NCBI GenBank assembly: GCA_039583345.1
Contig: JAZDSJ010000009.1
Span: 1-64,000, forward strand
From: Tectiglobus diatomicola
Lineage (GTDB): Bacteria; Pseudomonadota; Alphaproteobacteria; Rhizobiales; Hyphomicrobiaceae
Direction: 5' to 3'
DNA length: 64,000 bases
Positions 57,032 through 64,000 of this stretch are shown in pieces; within the stretch, counting starts at the first letter, position 1, and every line of letters starts with the position of its first letter. Made by a program: the position numbers and the translations under genes. Below the pieces are notes generated by a model. The model was not told the origin of the DNA. It saw only the letters and a list, made by a program, of their open reading frames with translations, and searched no databases.

Positions 57032-58456
57032 CTAATTAGACCTGCTTCCTACTTGATAATTTTCTGCTCTGCTTTCTATTTTGGATGAATTTGATCTCGT
57101 GTTTACATCTTTAGAAAGAGAAGAGCTACCGTCTGTTCCTAAAGGATTAGATTTAACAGATGATTTTGTCTTACATTCGTGCTGCGACTTGCTATCAGGA
57201 CTAATCGAAGTCGCCGAATTTTTTTCTAACTTTTTATTATTAAGGTTTTGGTTATGCCTTATATCATACTTGCCATATCGAGTATTTAGATAATGTTTAC
57301 ATGACTGGCTCACTTGATACATATCAGCGCTAAACCTACGTAATTGATCAATGTAATAAGCTACCTGGCGAGCACTTCTATCATTAATTAAGGCTATTTT
57401 AGCATTTAAATTAATTATTTTTTTTGTTTTTATGGCATCTTCTTTTTCCAAAGCTGTAATATATGATCTACTGACAATAACGGTACTGTGACTAGGAACT
57501 AGATTTTTCTCTAATTTGTTATTTTTAAAGACTTCTAGTGATCCGCGTAGCTTCTCTAGCTCTATTTCTTGCAGCTCAAGCTTAAACTTAAGCTCTTCCA
57601 TTTCTTTAGTTTTTAAAGAGAAAGTATTCTTATCTTGTTCAAGACTAGACATTTTTTCAAAGCAATCAGAACAAAAACTAGATTCAATATGCTGAGAACA
57701 CATTTCGGAAGGGTCAAATTTTTTAACTGTCTGAATTTTGTCTAGATTAATGTTTTCTGGAACTTTTTTTTCTTTTTGAGAGAGAAATGCAGATTGTTCT
57801 ACATTTCTAAGTCTGATCGGATTTAAGTCGGTTTTAAAAACTTCTGTACCATCTTCATATATCACAAAATTCAAAGCTCTCTCCCTAGCAGCACGTTCCC
57901 GCTGCTCAAATAATGAGCTCTTTAATATATTAATTTCTGAACGCTGCTTCCGGTTTATCTCCATAGCCTTTTCAAAAGCATGGGATTTTTTTTCAAAATC
58001 AGAGTTAAGAACGGCAATCGATTTATCTCTTTGTGATACTAGATCACGAGTATCACAAAGTCGCTTCTCAAGATGAGGCAAGCAATCTATTACTATTCTT
58101 TCAAGGACATGCAATGCATTTTTTTTTGTTTCAAGGTCTGCTTCAAGATTAGCAATATTACGCTCATGTTCTCCTATTATCGCATCACGTCTATTGATTT
58201 CAACCTTGTACCTAGCAACTGAAACGCGAGCAGCATCTAATTTTTTTGTTAGTTTATAAATACTCACGGCATGTTGCGCACGCAAATTATCAATATCTGC
58301 GCGTATTTCGGTTTCATTCATCGGGAGTGAGTGTCGCAATCGTTGCGTTGTTAGCCGAACAGCCCGTGTCCAGTAGATAGGTGCAACAACACAAACTAAT
58401 AGTACAGCGAACAGAAACCCCAGCGATATCAACATGATCGACTGGATAGTGAACAC
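57032..58456 (-). CDS. membrane-anchored coiled-coil protein, unknown function
   Basis: This 474-residue protein begins with one membrane helix (about 3-25) followed by WTRAVRLTTQRLRHSLPMNETEIRADIDNLRAQHAVS. This pattern matches an uncharacterised family conserved in alphaproteobacteria. Residues 50-190 are heptad-like coiled coil. Residues 230-270 include CSQHIESSFCSDC, a cluster of three cysteines and a histidine that might bind metal. Another coiled stretch follows (about 275-315) and the last 80 residues are polar, Ser/Asn/Lys-rich and probably disordered. I chose GTG 58456 because AAGGG lies 7 bases upstream; a TTG directly precedes it. Function unknown; cell-envelope organisation is a guess. 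Confidence 0.82.
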   Translation of the reverse strand: MFTIQSIMLISLGFLFAVLLVCVVAPIYWTRAVRLTTQRLRHSLPMNETEIRADIDNLRAQHAVSIYKLTKKLDAARVSVARYKVEINRRDAIIGEHERNIANLEADLETKKNALHVLERIVIDCLPHLEKRLCDTRDLVSQRDKSIAVLNSDFEKKSHAFEKAMEINRKQRSEINILKSSLFEQRERAARERALNFVIYEDGTEVFKTDLNPIRLRNVEQSAFLSQKEKKVPENINLDKIQTVKKFDPSEMCSQHIESSFCSDCFEKMSSLEQDKNTFSLKTKEMEELKFKLELQEIELEKLRGSLEVFKNNKLEKNLVPSHSTVIVSRSYITALEKEDAIKTKKIINLNAKIALINDRSARQVAYYIDQLRRFSADMYQVSQSCKHYLNTRYGKYDIRHNQNLNNKKLEKNSATSISPDSKSQHECKTKSSVKSNPLGTDGSSSLSKDVNTRSNSSKIESRAENYQVGSRSN

Positions 58457-58866
58457 CAATGTACCCTTTAAAAACTTTCATAGTGCCACAAGAAAACTCA
58501 AAACTCAGTAGGCACTAAAATATAAAAATCTCGAATTCAGATGCAACCTAGCGAAAAGAGTATATAAATAGCCAAGCTTATATTAGACAATTGTTGAAGT
58601 CTGTAGAATATCTAATAAGTATCTTAATGTTAGCTAAAATCTAATTATGTGCGTACTGTATTTTAAACAAGAATGTTTTGTTACAAAAAATGTTATCTGA
58701 ATTAAATAAATCTTTGTTATTGAAGACCTAAATTGATTGTTAGAAATTTTACTACTCCAATTTAAATTAAAGATTTTTAATACATTTTGAATTGTGGTGT
58801 AGTAAATTAGTAATAGTGTATTTAATTTTCTCTATAAATATAAATACACTATGCTAAATAAAACTA
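58457..58866. other. 410-base gap, nothing recognised
   Basis: It lies between folP and the coiled-coil gene, both on the minus strand. glmM, a usual neighbour of folP in this class, is absent. No open frame or RNA was found. Confidence 0.5.
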
Positions 58867-59967
58867 TTAACTCGAGCACTCAATATTTTTGACACCCTGT
58901 GATAAACCTTGCCACACCTTTAGAGCTCGGCGAGTTTCAGCAACATCATGCACTCGCACAATTTGTACACCTTGCGCAACAGCATGGCACGCTGTCGCAA
59001 TAGATCCAGAAAGTCTCTCATCAACAGTACTGGCCGCTGTTAATTGAGCAATAAAGCTTTTACGGGAGGCGCCTAATAGCACTGGCAAACCAAATCCATG
59101 TAATATACTCAAATGAGAAAGCAAGCGTAGATTTTGATCAAGTGTTTTCCCGAATCCTATTCCCGGATCAATAATAATTTTATGACGTGAAATACCTGCT
59201 CTGAGACAAGCATCAATACGAGATTCAAGATAGTCGAAAACATCTAGAACAACATCATTATAAATTGGGTTATCCTGCATTGTTTTGGGAGTACCCTGTA
59301 AATGCATGAGTATAACAGGAACATTTGCTTCAGCGACAACTTCGAGGCTTTTGTGATCATAAGATAGTGCCGAAACGTCATTGATAATATCTGCACCGGA
59401 CCTAATGGCGCTTAACATTACAGAGGGCTTACGTGTATCAACAGAGATAAGCGCGTTAACTTTACCGGCAAGACCTTCAATCACAGGTATAACACGTTTT
59501 AGTTCGATACTTTCTGGAACGGGGCATGATCCCGGTCGTGTAGACTCCCCACCTATATCAAGAATGTCTGCGCCTTCATTAACTAATCGAATTCCATGAG
59601 CAATTGCAGCTTCTGTATCAGAAAATCTAGAATCCTTATAAAAACTGTCTGGGGTTACATTCACTATACCCATAATTCGAGGAGAATCTAAGCATAGATT
59701 GTGTATACGTGCTCGGGGTGACTGCAGATACGAATAAGTATCAGAAGCTCTTAAAGCTTGGCGACCCCAATCCCGCTCCATGAGATCGCTAAGATTTATT
59801 ATTCGACGTTCAACTTTCTCTCCATTACGCTCACATATTTCAACCGCTGTAAAGTCAAGCCAACCTCCGGCAAGCTGCAAGCAGCCCCAAACCTGCTGAG
59901 CTTTCTCCCCAAAGTTTGCAGGATAAAGTCCTACAGGTCGTAGATAAATTTCTCGTCGAGTTAACAT
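58867..59967 (-). CDS. folP: dihydropteroate synthase
   Basis: FolP joins p-aminobenzoate to dihydropterin diphosphate in folate synthesis and is the sulfonamide target. The 366-residue product has an N-terminal extension of about 95 residues (YLRPVGLYPANFG onward) that is common in alphaproteobacteria. The TIM-barrel then starts at IMGIVNVTPDSF (98-109), followed by GADILDIGGESTRPGS, SVDTRKPSV, INDVSAL, LMHLQGTP and IDPGIGFGKT. The residues after TPDSF read YKDSRF where SDGG is common. It is 46 bases after ftsH and likely cotranscribed. Confidence 0.96.
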   Translation of the reverse strand: MLTRREIYLRPVGLYPANFGEKAQQVWGCLQLAGGWLDFTAVEICERNGEKVERRIINLSDLMERDWGRQALRASDTYSYLQSPRARIHNLCLDSPRIMGIVNVTPDSFYKDSRFSDTEAAIAHGIRLVNEGADILDIGGESTRPGSCPVPESIELKRVIPVIEGLAGKVNALISVDTRKPSVMLSAIRSGADIINDVSALSYDHKSLEVVAEANVPVILMHLQGTPKTMQDNPIYNDVVLDVFDYLESRIDACLRAGISRHKIIIDPGIGFGKTLDQNLRLLSHLSILHGFGLPVLLGASRKSFIAQLTAASTVDERLSGSIATACHAVAQGVQIVRVHDVAETRRALKVWQGLSQGVKNIECSS

Positions 59968-60013
59968 TTTTAGTTGGCGTTTGACTTTTACAAATGAGTT
60001 TTAATAAATTTTG

Positions 60014-61948
60014 TTATGTAGGCTGAGGTTTCATAGTCCCGGCATCTCTATCTTCATCTGAACCACGTTCAGAGCGAGTAATACCTGCCGATGGCACTGC
60101 TGAAGCAGATGGACCTTTATTATCTGTATCATCTTGATTGCGTTCAATTTGTTCACCTCCCATAACAGCAATGCACTCTTTACCTGAAATTGTTTCAAAC
60201 TCCATTAAAGCTTGCGCTACAGCTTCTAACTTATCTCTGTTCGCTTCAAGTACTTCCCAGGCTTTCTGTTCTCCTTGTAGCACAATGCGGCGCACTTCCT
60301 CGTCAATAAGCCTGGCTGTATCTTCTGACATATTTTGACGTTGTGTAATAGCATGACCAAGAAATACTTCTTGCTGATTTTCATTATATAAGAGAGGGCC
60401 TAACTTCTCGCTCATTCCCCACTCCGTCACCATGCTACGTGCAATGTTAGTAGCTTGTGTAATATCACTCGATGCACCGGTATTTAGATGCTCTTTACCG
60501 TAAATGATCTGCTCAGCAACACGGCCACCAAATGTCATAGATATACGCGCATTACACCACTGTTTTGAATAACTTAACTTATCACGCTCAGGTAAACTCA
60601 TTGTAACCCCGAGTGCTCGCCCTCGGGGAATAATTGTCACTTTGTGAAGAGGATCATTACCATCAACAAGAACATTAACAATGGCGTGTCCCGCTTCGTG
60701 GTAAGCAGTTGCTAATTTTTCCTCTTCTGTCATAGCCATTGATTTACGCTCAGCACCCATCATGACCTTATCTTTAGAATCTTCAAATTCGTTATGAGTA
60801 ACTAGGCGTTTATTTCGTCTGGCAGCAAGCAAAGCCGCTTCATTGACAAGATTAGCTAAATCTGCTCCAGAAAAGCCTGGCGTCCCTCGTGCAAGGACCT
60901 TAGCATCCACGTCTGGGGCGAGAGGAACTCTTTTCATATGTACCTGAAGTATCTTTTCGCGTCCAGAAACATCGGGGTTTGGAACTACGATCTGCCTATC
61001 AAAGCGACCAGGTCTAAGAAGGGCTGGATCAAGAACATCAGGACGGTTGGTTGCTGCGACTAAGATAATTCCCTCATTAGCCTCAAAACCATCCATCTCA
61101 ACTAAAAGTTGATTAAGTGTTTGTTCCCGTTCGTCGTTTCCTCCACCTAGTCCTGCACCACGGTGTCGACCTACCGCGTCAATCTCATCTATAAATATTA
61201 TACAGGGAGCATTTCGTTTAGCCTGCTCAAACATGTCACGAACTCGACTTGCACCCACTCCGACAAACATCTCTACGAAATCAGAACCTGAAATAGTAAA
61301 AAATGGCACATTAGCTTCCCCTGCAATCGCACGTGCTAATAGCGTCTTTCCAGTTCCAGGTGGTCCTACAAGCAAAGCTCCACGAGGAATGCGGCCACCA
61401 AGCCTTTGAAATTTTTGAGAATCGCGAAGAAATTCAACTATTTCTTGCAAATCGTGTTTTGCTTCGTCAACACCAGCTACATCTTCAAAAGTCACACGAC
61501 CCTGGCGTTCTGTCAGTAGTTTAGCTTTCGATTTTCCAAAACCCATTGCACGACCTGAGCCAGATTGCATTTGACGCATGAAGAAAATCCACACGGCAAT
61601 AAGAATGAGCATAGGGAACCAAGATAAGATGACACCAAAAAGAGAGAATTCTTCCTCAATTGGGCGGGCACTAATCTTCACCCCTGCATTACGAAGTTGT
61701 TCCACCAACTTAGGGTCACGTGGTGCAAAAGTGGTGTAACTCTGACCATTATCAAATTTACCAGTTAACTTATCACCTTTGATAACAACCTCTTTCACAT
61801 TTTGAGCCTCAATAGCATTAAGAAACTCGGAATAGGAGATTTCCTCCGCCCGATTTCCTTGGTTTTGATTCTGAAAAAGGTTAAACAAAGCAACCAAAAG
61901 TAGAGCAATGATTACCCAAATTGCGAAGTTGCGGAAACTTGAGTTCAT
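60014..61948 (-). CDS. ftsH: ATP-dependent zinc metalloprotease FtsH
   Basis: FtsH degrades unassembled membrane proteins and regulators such as RpoH. The 644-residue product has two N-terminal helices (about 8-25 and 105-124) flanking a periplasmic domain. It has Walker A GPPGTGKT (195-202), Walker B IIFIDEID, the second-region-of-homology arginines in RPGRFDRQI, and the protease site HEAGH near 415-419. The C-terminal tail is polar. tilS, which precedes ftsH in many proteobacteria, is not found here. folP follows. The RpoH link is relevant to the hsp20 promoter at 6131-6159. Confidence 0.98.
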   Translation of the reverse strand: MNSSFRNFAIWVIIALLLVALFNLFQNQNQGNRAEEISYSEFLNAIEAQNVKEVVIKGDKLTGKFDNGQSYTTFAPRDPKLVEQLRNAGVKISARPIEEEFSLFGVILSWFPMLILIAVWIFFMRQMQSGSGRAMGFGKSKAKLLTERQGRVTFEDVAGVDEAKHDLQEIVEFLRDSQKFQRLGGRIPRGALLVGPPGTGKTLLARAIAGEANVPFFTISGSDFVEMFVGVGASRVRDMFEQAKRNAPCIIFIDEIDAVGRHRGAGLGGGNDEREQTLNQLLVEMDGFEANEGIILVAATNRPDVLDPALLRPGRFDRQIVVPNPDVSGREKILQVHMKRVPLAPDVDAKVLARGTPGFSGADLANLVNEAALLAARRNKRLVTHNEFEDSKDKVMMGAERKSMAMTEEEKLATAYHEAGHAIVNVLVDGNDPLHKVTIIPRGRALGVTMSLPERDKLSYSKQWCNARISMTFGGRVAEQIIYGKEHLNTGASSDITQATNIARSMVTEWGMSEKLGPLLYNENQQEVFLGHAITQRQNMSEDTARLIDEEVRRIVLQGEQKAWEVLEANRDKLEAVAQALMEFETISGKECIAVMGGEQIERNQDDTDNKGPSASAVPSAGITRSERGSDEDRDAGTMKPQPT

Positions 61949-62244
61949 ACTTACCCCTTTAGAGTTATTGAAAGCCAGATTATAAATCCAATGCTCAGGC
62001 TATTTCGGACTTAGCTATAATTACACTATTAGAAACATACACGAAGGCTTAGATAGGTATTTAATTTATGTTTGCCAAGAGGCGGTATGTAATCTGTAAT
62101 GCGCAAAATAATTCATAGTTCAACGAATATCAACTTTGGCTAAAAATTGACCATAACAAATTGTCATCATTTTATTTTTTAAACAATTCCATATTAAATA
62201 TATAATATATTTTAGAACACTTTAAACCTCTCTTAGAATACCAA

Positions 62245-63546
62245 TTATTGCAAATGGTTTTTAGTGCTCTTAGATCCTTCCAAAATTGCGGCAACACCCA
62301 TACCGCCGGCTGTACATATTGAAATGAGACCACGTCTACCATTTTGGTTATCTAAAAGTTTAGCTAGATTAGCAAGTATGCGAGCACCAGTAGCTGCGAA
62401 AGGGTGGCCAACAGCAAGAGACGAGCCTTTGACATTAAGCTTAGAACGGTCAATAGAACCCATAGGGAATCTTCGACCAAGGGTTTTGCAATAAGCTTCA
62501 TCTTCCCAAGCTTTTAGTGTAGCTAACACCTGAGCAGCAAACGCTTCATGTATCTCGTAGAAATCGAAATCCTGTAAAGTTAGGCCAACTCGATCTAGCA
62601 TTCTAGAAACAGCAATTGTAGGGGCCATAAGCAAGCCATCCCCTGAAATAAAATTATTTGCGGCCGTCTGAAAACTCGTTAGATAAGCCTGAATCGGAAG
62701 ATCGTGGTCGTGAGCCCAATCTTCAGAGGCTAAAAGTAATGATGCAGCTCCATCGGTAAGTGACGTTGAGTTAGCTGCTGATAAAGTGCCACGCGAAGAT
62801 CTCTCAAAAGTATTACTCAATGTAATTAGCTTATCTATATCAATATTACTGCGTAGATTATTATCACGATAAATTCCAGCACACGGAACAATGAGATCAT
62901 CCATGTAACCTTCAGTATACGCAATTGATGCTTTAGTATGACTCTCAACTACCAATTGATCTTGAGCCTCTCGTGAGACACGCCACTCCTGTGCCATTAG
63001 CTCGCAATGTTGGCCCATTGACAAACCTGTAGATGGCTCCGCTACTGATAGCGACTGAGGTGCTAAGTCACGCAATTTTAAACCTTTTAATGTTTTTATT
63101 TTAGAAAAAATTCCCTTTCGTCGTGTCATTTCTATTAGGCGCTTAGATAATTTTTTGGATAATACTAAAGGCACGTCAGAGGTTGTGTCGGAACCTATTG
63201 CTATTCCACATTCTATTTCACCTAACGCAATTTTTGCAGAAAGCCCGATAGCAGCTTGTAATGATGTTCCGCAAGCTTGCATCATAGTAACTCCAGGTGT
63301 AGACACGGCAAGATTTGAGCCAATTACTGCTTCACGTACCAAGTTCCAATCCTTGGAATGTTTAACAATTGCACCGCCAACCACCTCATCGATATGTACA
63401 TCTTCAAGGTTGTATTTTCTACTAAGGCCATTGATAGTTGTAATCATCATGTCAAGATTTGATAGATCGCTGTAATATGTATTGGAACGGCAGAATGGAG
63501 TTCTTATGCCTCCGACGACAGCTACTCGTCGTGGTATCTGATTCAT
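62245..63546 (-). CDS. acetyl-CoA acyltransferase (thiolase), FadI-like
   Basis: This thiolase cleaves 3-ketoacyl-CoA at the end of beta-oxidation, or condenses acetyl-CoA. The 433-residue product has the acylated Cys92 (MMQACGTSLQ), the YEIHEAFA histidine region, GHPFAATGAR and the second cysteine in ICTAGGMG. A central insertion (SKRLIEMTRRKGIFSKIKTLKGLKLRD) fits the longer FadI/trifunctional-protein-beta type. It follows the 3-hydroxyacyl-CoA dehydrogenase gene by 86 bases on the same strand, so the two are probably an alpha/beta pair. Confidence 0.94.
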   Translation of the reverse strand: MNQIPRRVAVVGGIRTPFCRSNTYYSDLSNLDMMITTINGLSRKYNLEDVHIDEVVGGAIVKHSKDWNLVREAVIGSNLAVSTPGVTMMQACGTSLQAAIGLSAKIALGEIECGIAIGSDTTSDVPLVLSKKLSKRLIEMTRRKGIFSKIKTLKGLKLRDLAPQSLSVAEPSTGLSMGQHCELMAQEWRVSREAQDQLVVESHTKASIAYTEGYMDDLIVPCAGIYRDNNLRSNIDIDKLITLSNTFERSSRGTLSAANSTSLTDGAASLLLASEDWAHDHDLPIQAYLTSFQTAANNFISGDGLLMAPTIAVSRMLDRVGLTLQDFDFYEIHEAFAAQVLATLKAWEDEAYCKTLGRRFPMGSIDRSKLNVKGSSLAVGHPFAATGARILANLAKLLDNQNGRRGLISICTAGGMGVAAILEGSKSTKNHLQ

Positions 63547-63632
63547 TATAGATCGACCCTCTGAAATTTCAGTATGGCCGCCAATTAAGGGCGGATTTGT
63601 CTTAGTTCTAAAGGCAGATTGAAAAAACTCTC

Positions 63633-64000
63633 TTACGTGTTCGTATTATTCGATGACTTTAAATAATGGAGAGGACCGCCCCTAAATGGGGCAAATCCAG
63701 TTCCAAATATAACACCTGCATCAATTAGATCGCTGGATTCGACTAATTCCTCGTCAAGACACTTAACACATTCATCAAGTAGTGGTTTTAGCAAATCACG
63801 ACCAAGACGTTTTAAATCAAGATGATCAGCTGAGACATCTTGTCTTATTGGAACACCACTTCTCCATACGTAGAAGCCCTCGCCTGATTTTCTGCCGAGT
63901 TTTCCGTTAGCTGCCAAATTAGCCAACCTAGTTTCCCTGATATCTTTATTAAGCATCTCGCACACACTTGCGCAAATATCTAGGCCAACGGTGTCAGCTA
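63633..64000 (-). CDS. fadJ: 3-hydroxyacyl-CoA dehydrogenase/enoyl-CoA hydratase, 3' part (FadJ-like)
   Basis: The frame is open to the right edge, so the gene is cut by the window and only the C-terminal 121 residues or so are seen. They include TVGLDICASV, LAANGKLGRKSGEGFYVW and VIFGTGFAPFRGGPLHY, all from the second C-terminal 3-hydroxyacyl-CoA dehydrogenase domain. This belongs to the multifunctional FadJ/FadB-type subunit, which pairs with the thiolase downstream in fatty-acid beta-oxidation. Catalytic residues lie outside the window. The FadJ versus FadB choice rests on the FadI-like partner. Confidence 0.88.
   Translation of the reverse strand, partial: ADTVGLDICASVCEMLNKDIRETRLANLAANGKLGRKSGEGFYVWRSGVPIRQDVSADHLDLKRLGRDLLKPLLDECVKCLDEELVESSDLIDAGVIFGTGFAPFRGGPLHYLKSSNNTNT

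Noticed and set aside
57081..57293. 70-codon plus-strand frame over the coiled-coil gene
   Set aside because: It is the complement of the low-complexity tail of a longer gene that has a membrane segment and ribosome-binding site.

Overview
The window is AT-rich chromosomal DNA of an alphaproteobacterium, most like the Rhodospirillales. The signs are the atpHAGDC operon without F0 genes, a ccoNOQP-ccoG-fixH-ccoI-ccoS locus, gatB, a dihydropteroate synthase with the N-terminal extension usual in this class, and an ABC/Gldg/DUF4340 cassette. I count 48 protein genes, two of them very small (ccoQ, ccoS), and one tRNA. They cover about three quarters of the window by my own sum. The rest lies in unusually long AT-rich gaps, several over 1 kb, with almost no recognisable content. 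There are no insertion sequences, phage genes, CRISPR arrays or rRNA. This pattern fits a lineage part-way through genome reduction. A symbiont such as 'Candidatus Endolissoclinum faulkneri' (AT-rich, low coding density, Rhodospirillales-related) is a plausible relative, but that is inference only.

Layout. 0-8.4 kb: scattered single genes (nth, apaG, an unrecognised exported protein, a small heat-shock protein with a ROSE-like RNA thermometer, an alpha/beta hydrolase, an L,D-transpeptidase). 8.9-13.6 kb: photolyase and a truncated division cluster, rsmH-ftsL-ftsI, with no mraZ before it or murE after it. 14.3-18.8 kb: an unrecognised exported protein, pyruvate kinase, a DUF3429-SDR pair and a DCC-family thiol protein. 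19.6-27.8 kb: the complete cbb3 oxidase structural and assembly operon behind a perfect FNR/FixK palindrome. 28-29 kb: L-asparaginase. 29.8-34.8 kb: an ABC ATPase, permease, Gldg-like and DUF4340 operon. 35.2-40.3 kb: F1 ATP synthase (atpHAGDC). 41.4-46.8 kb: gatB, a MipA/OmpV porin-like protein and a patatin phospholipase, separated by a 1.7-kb gap. 47.1-52.4 kb: ribF-ileS-lspA-lipoprotein. 53 kb: tRNA-Glu. 53.6-56.7 kb: a three-gene TRAP transporter. 57-62 kb: a membrane-anchored coiled-coil protein, folP and ftsH. 62.2 kb to the edge: a thiolase and the 3' end of a fadJ-type gene.

Together the genes describe an aerobic or microaerobic respirer that keeps a high-affinity oxidase under oxygen control, makes ATP with an F-type synthase, imports organic (probably keto) acids by a sodium-driven TRAP system, degrades fatty acids, makes folate and flavins, and keeps a peptidoglycan wall. 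Retained photolyase suggests light exposure. The most interesting sequence-level signal is the heat-shock mRNA leader. The most interesting unknowns are two exported proteins, the coiled-coil protein and the Gld-like ABC cassette.
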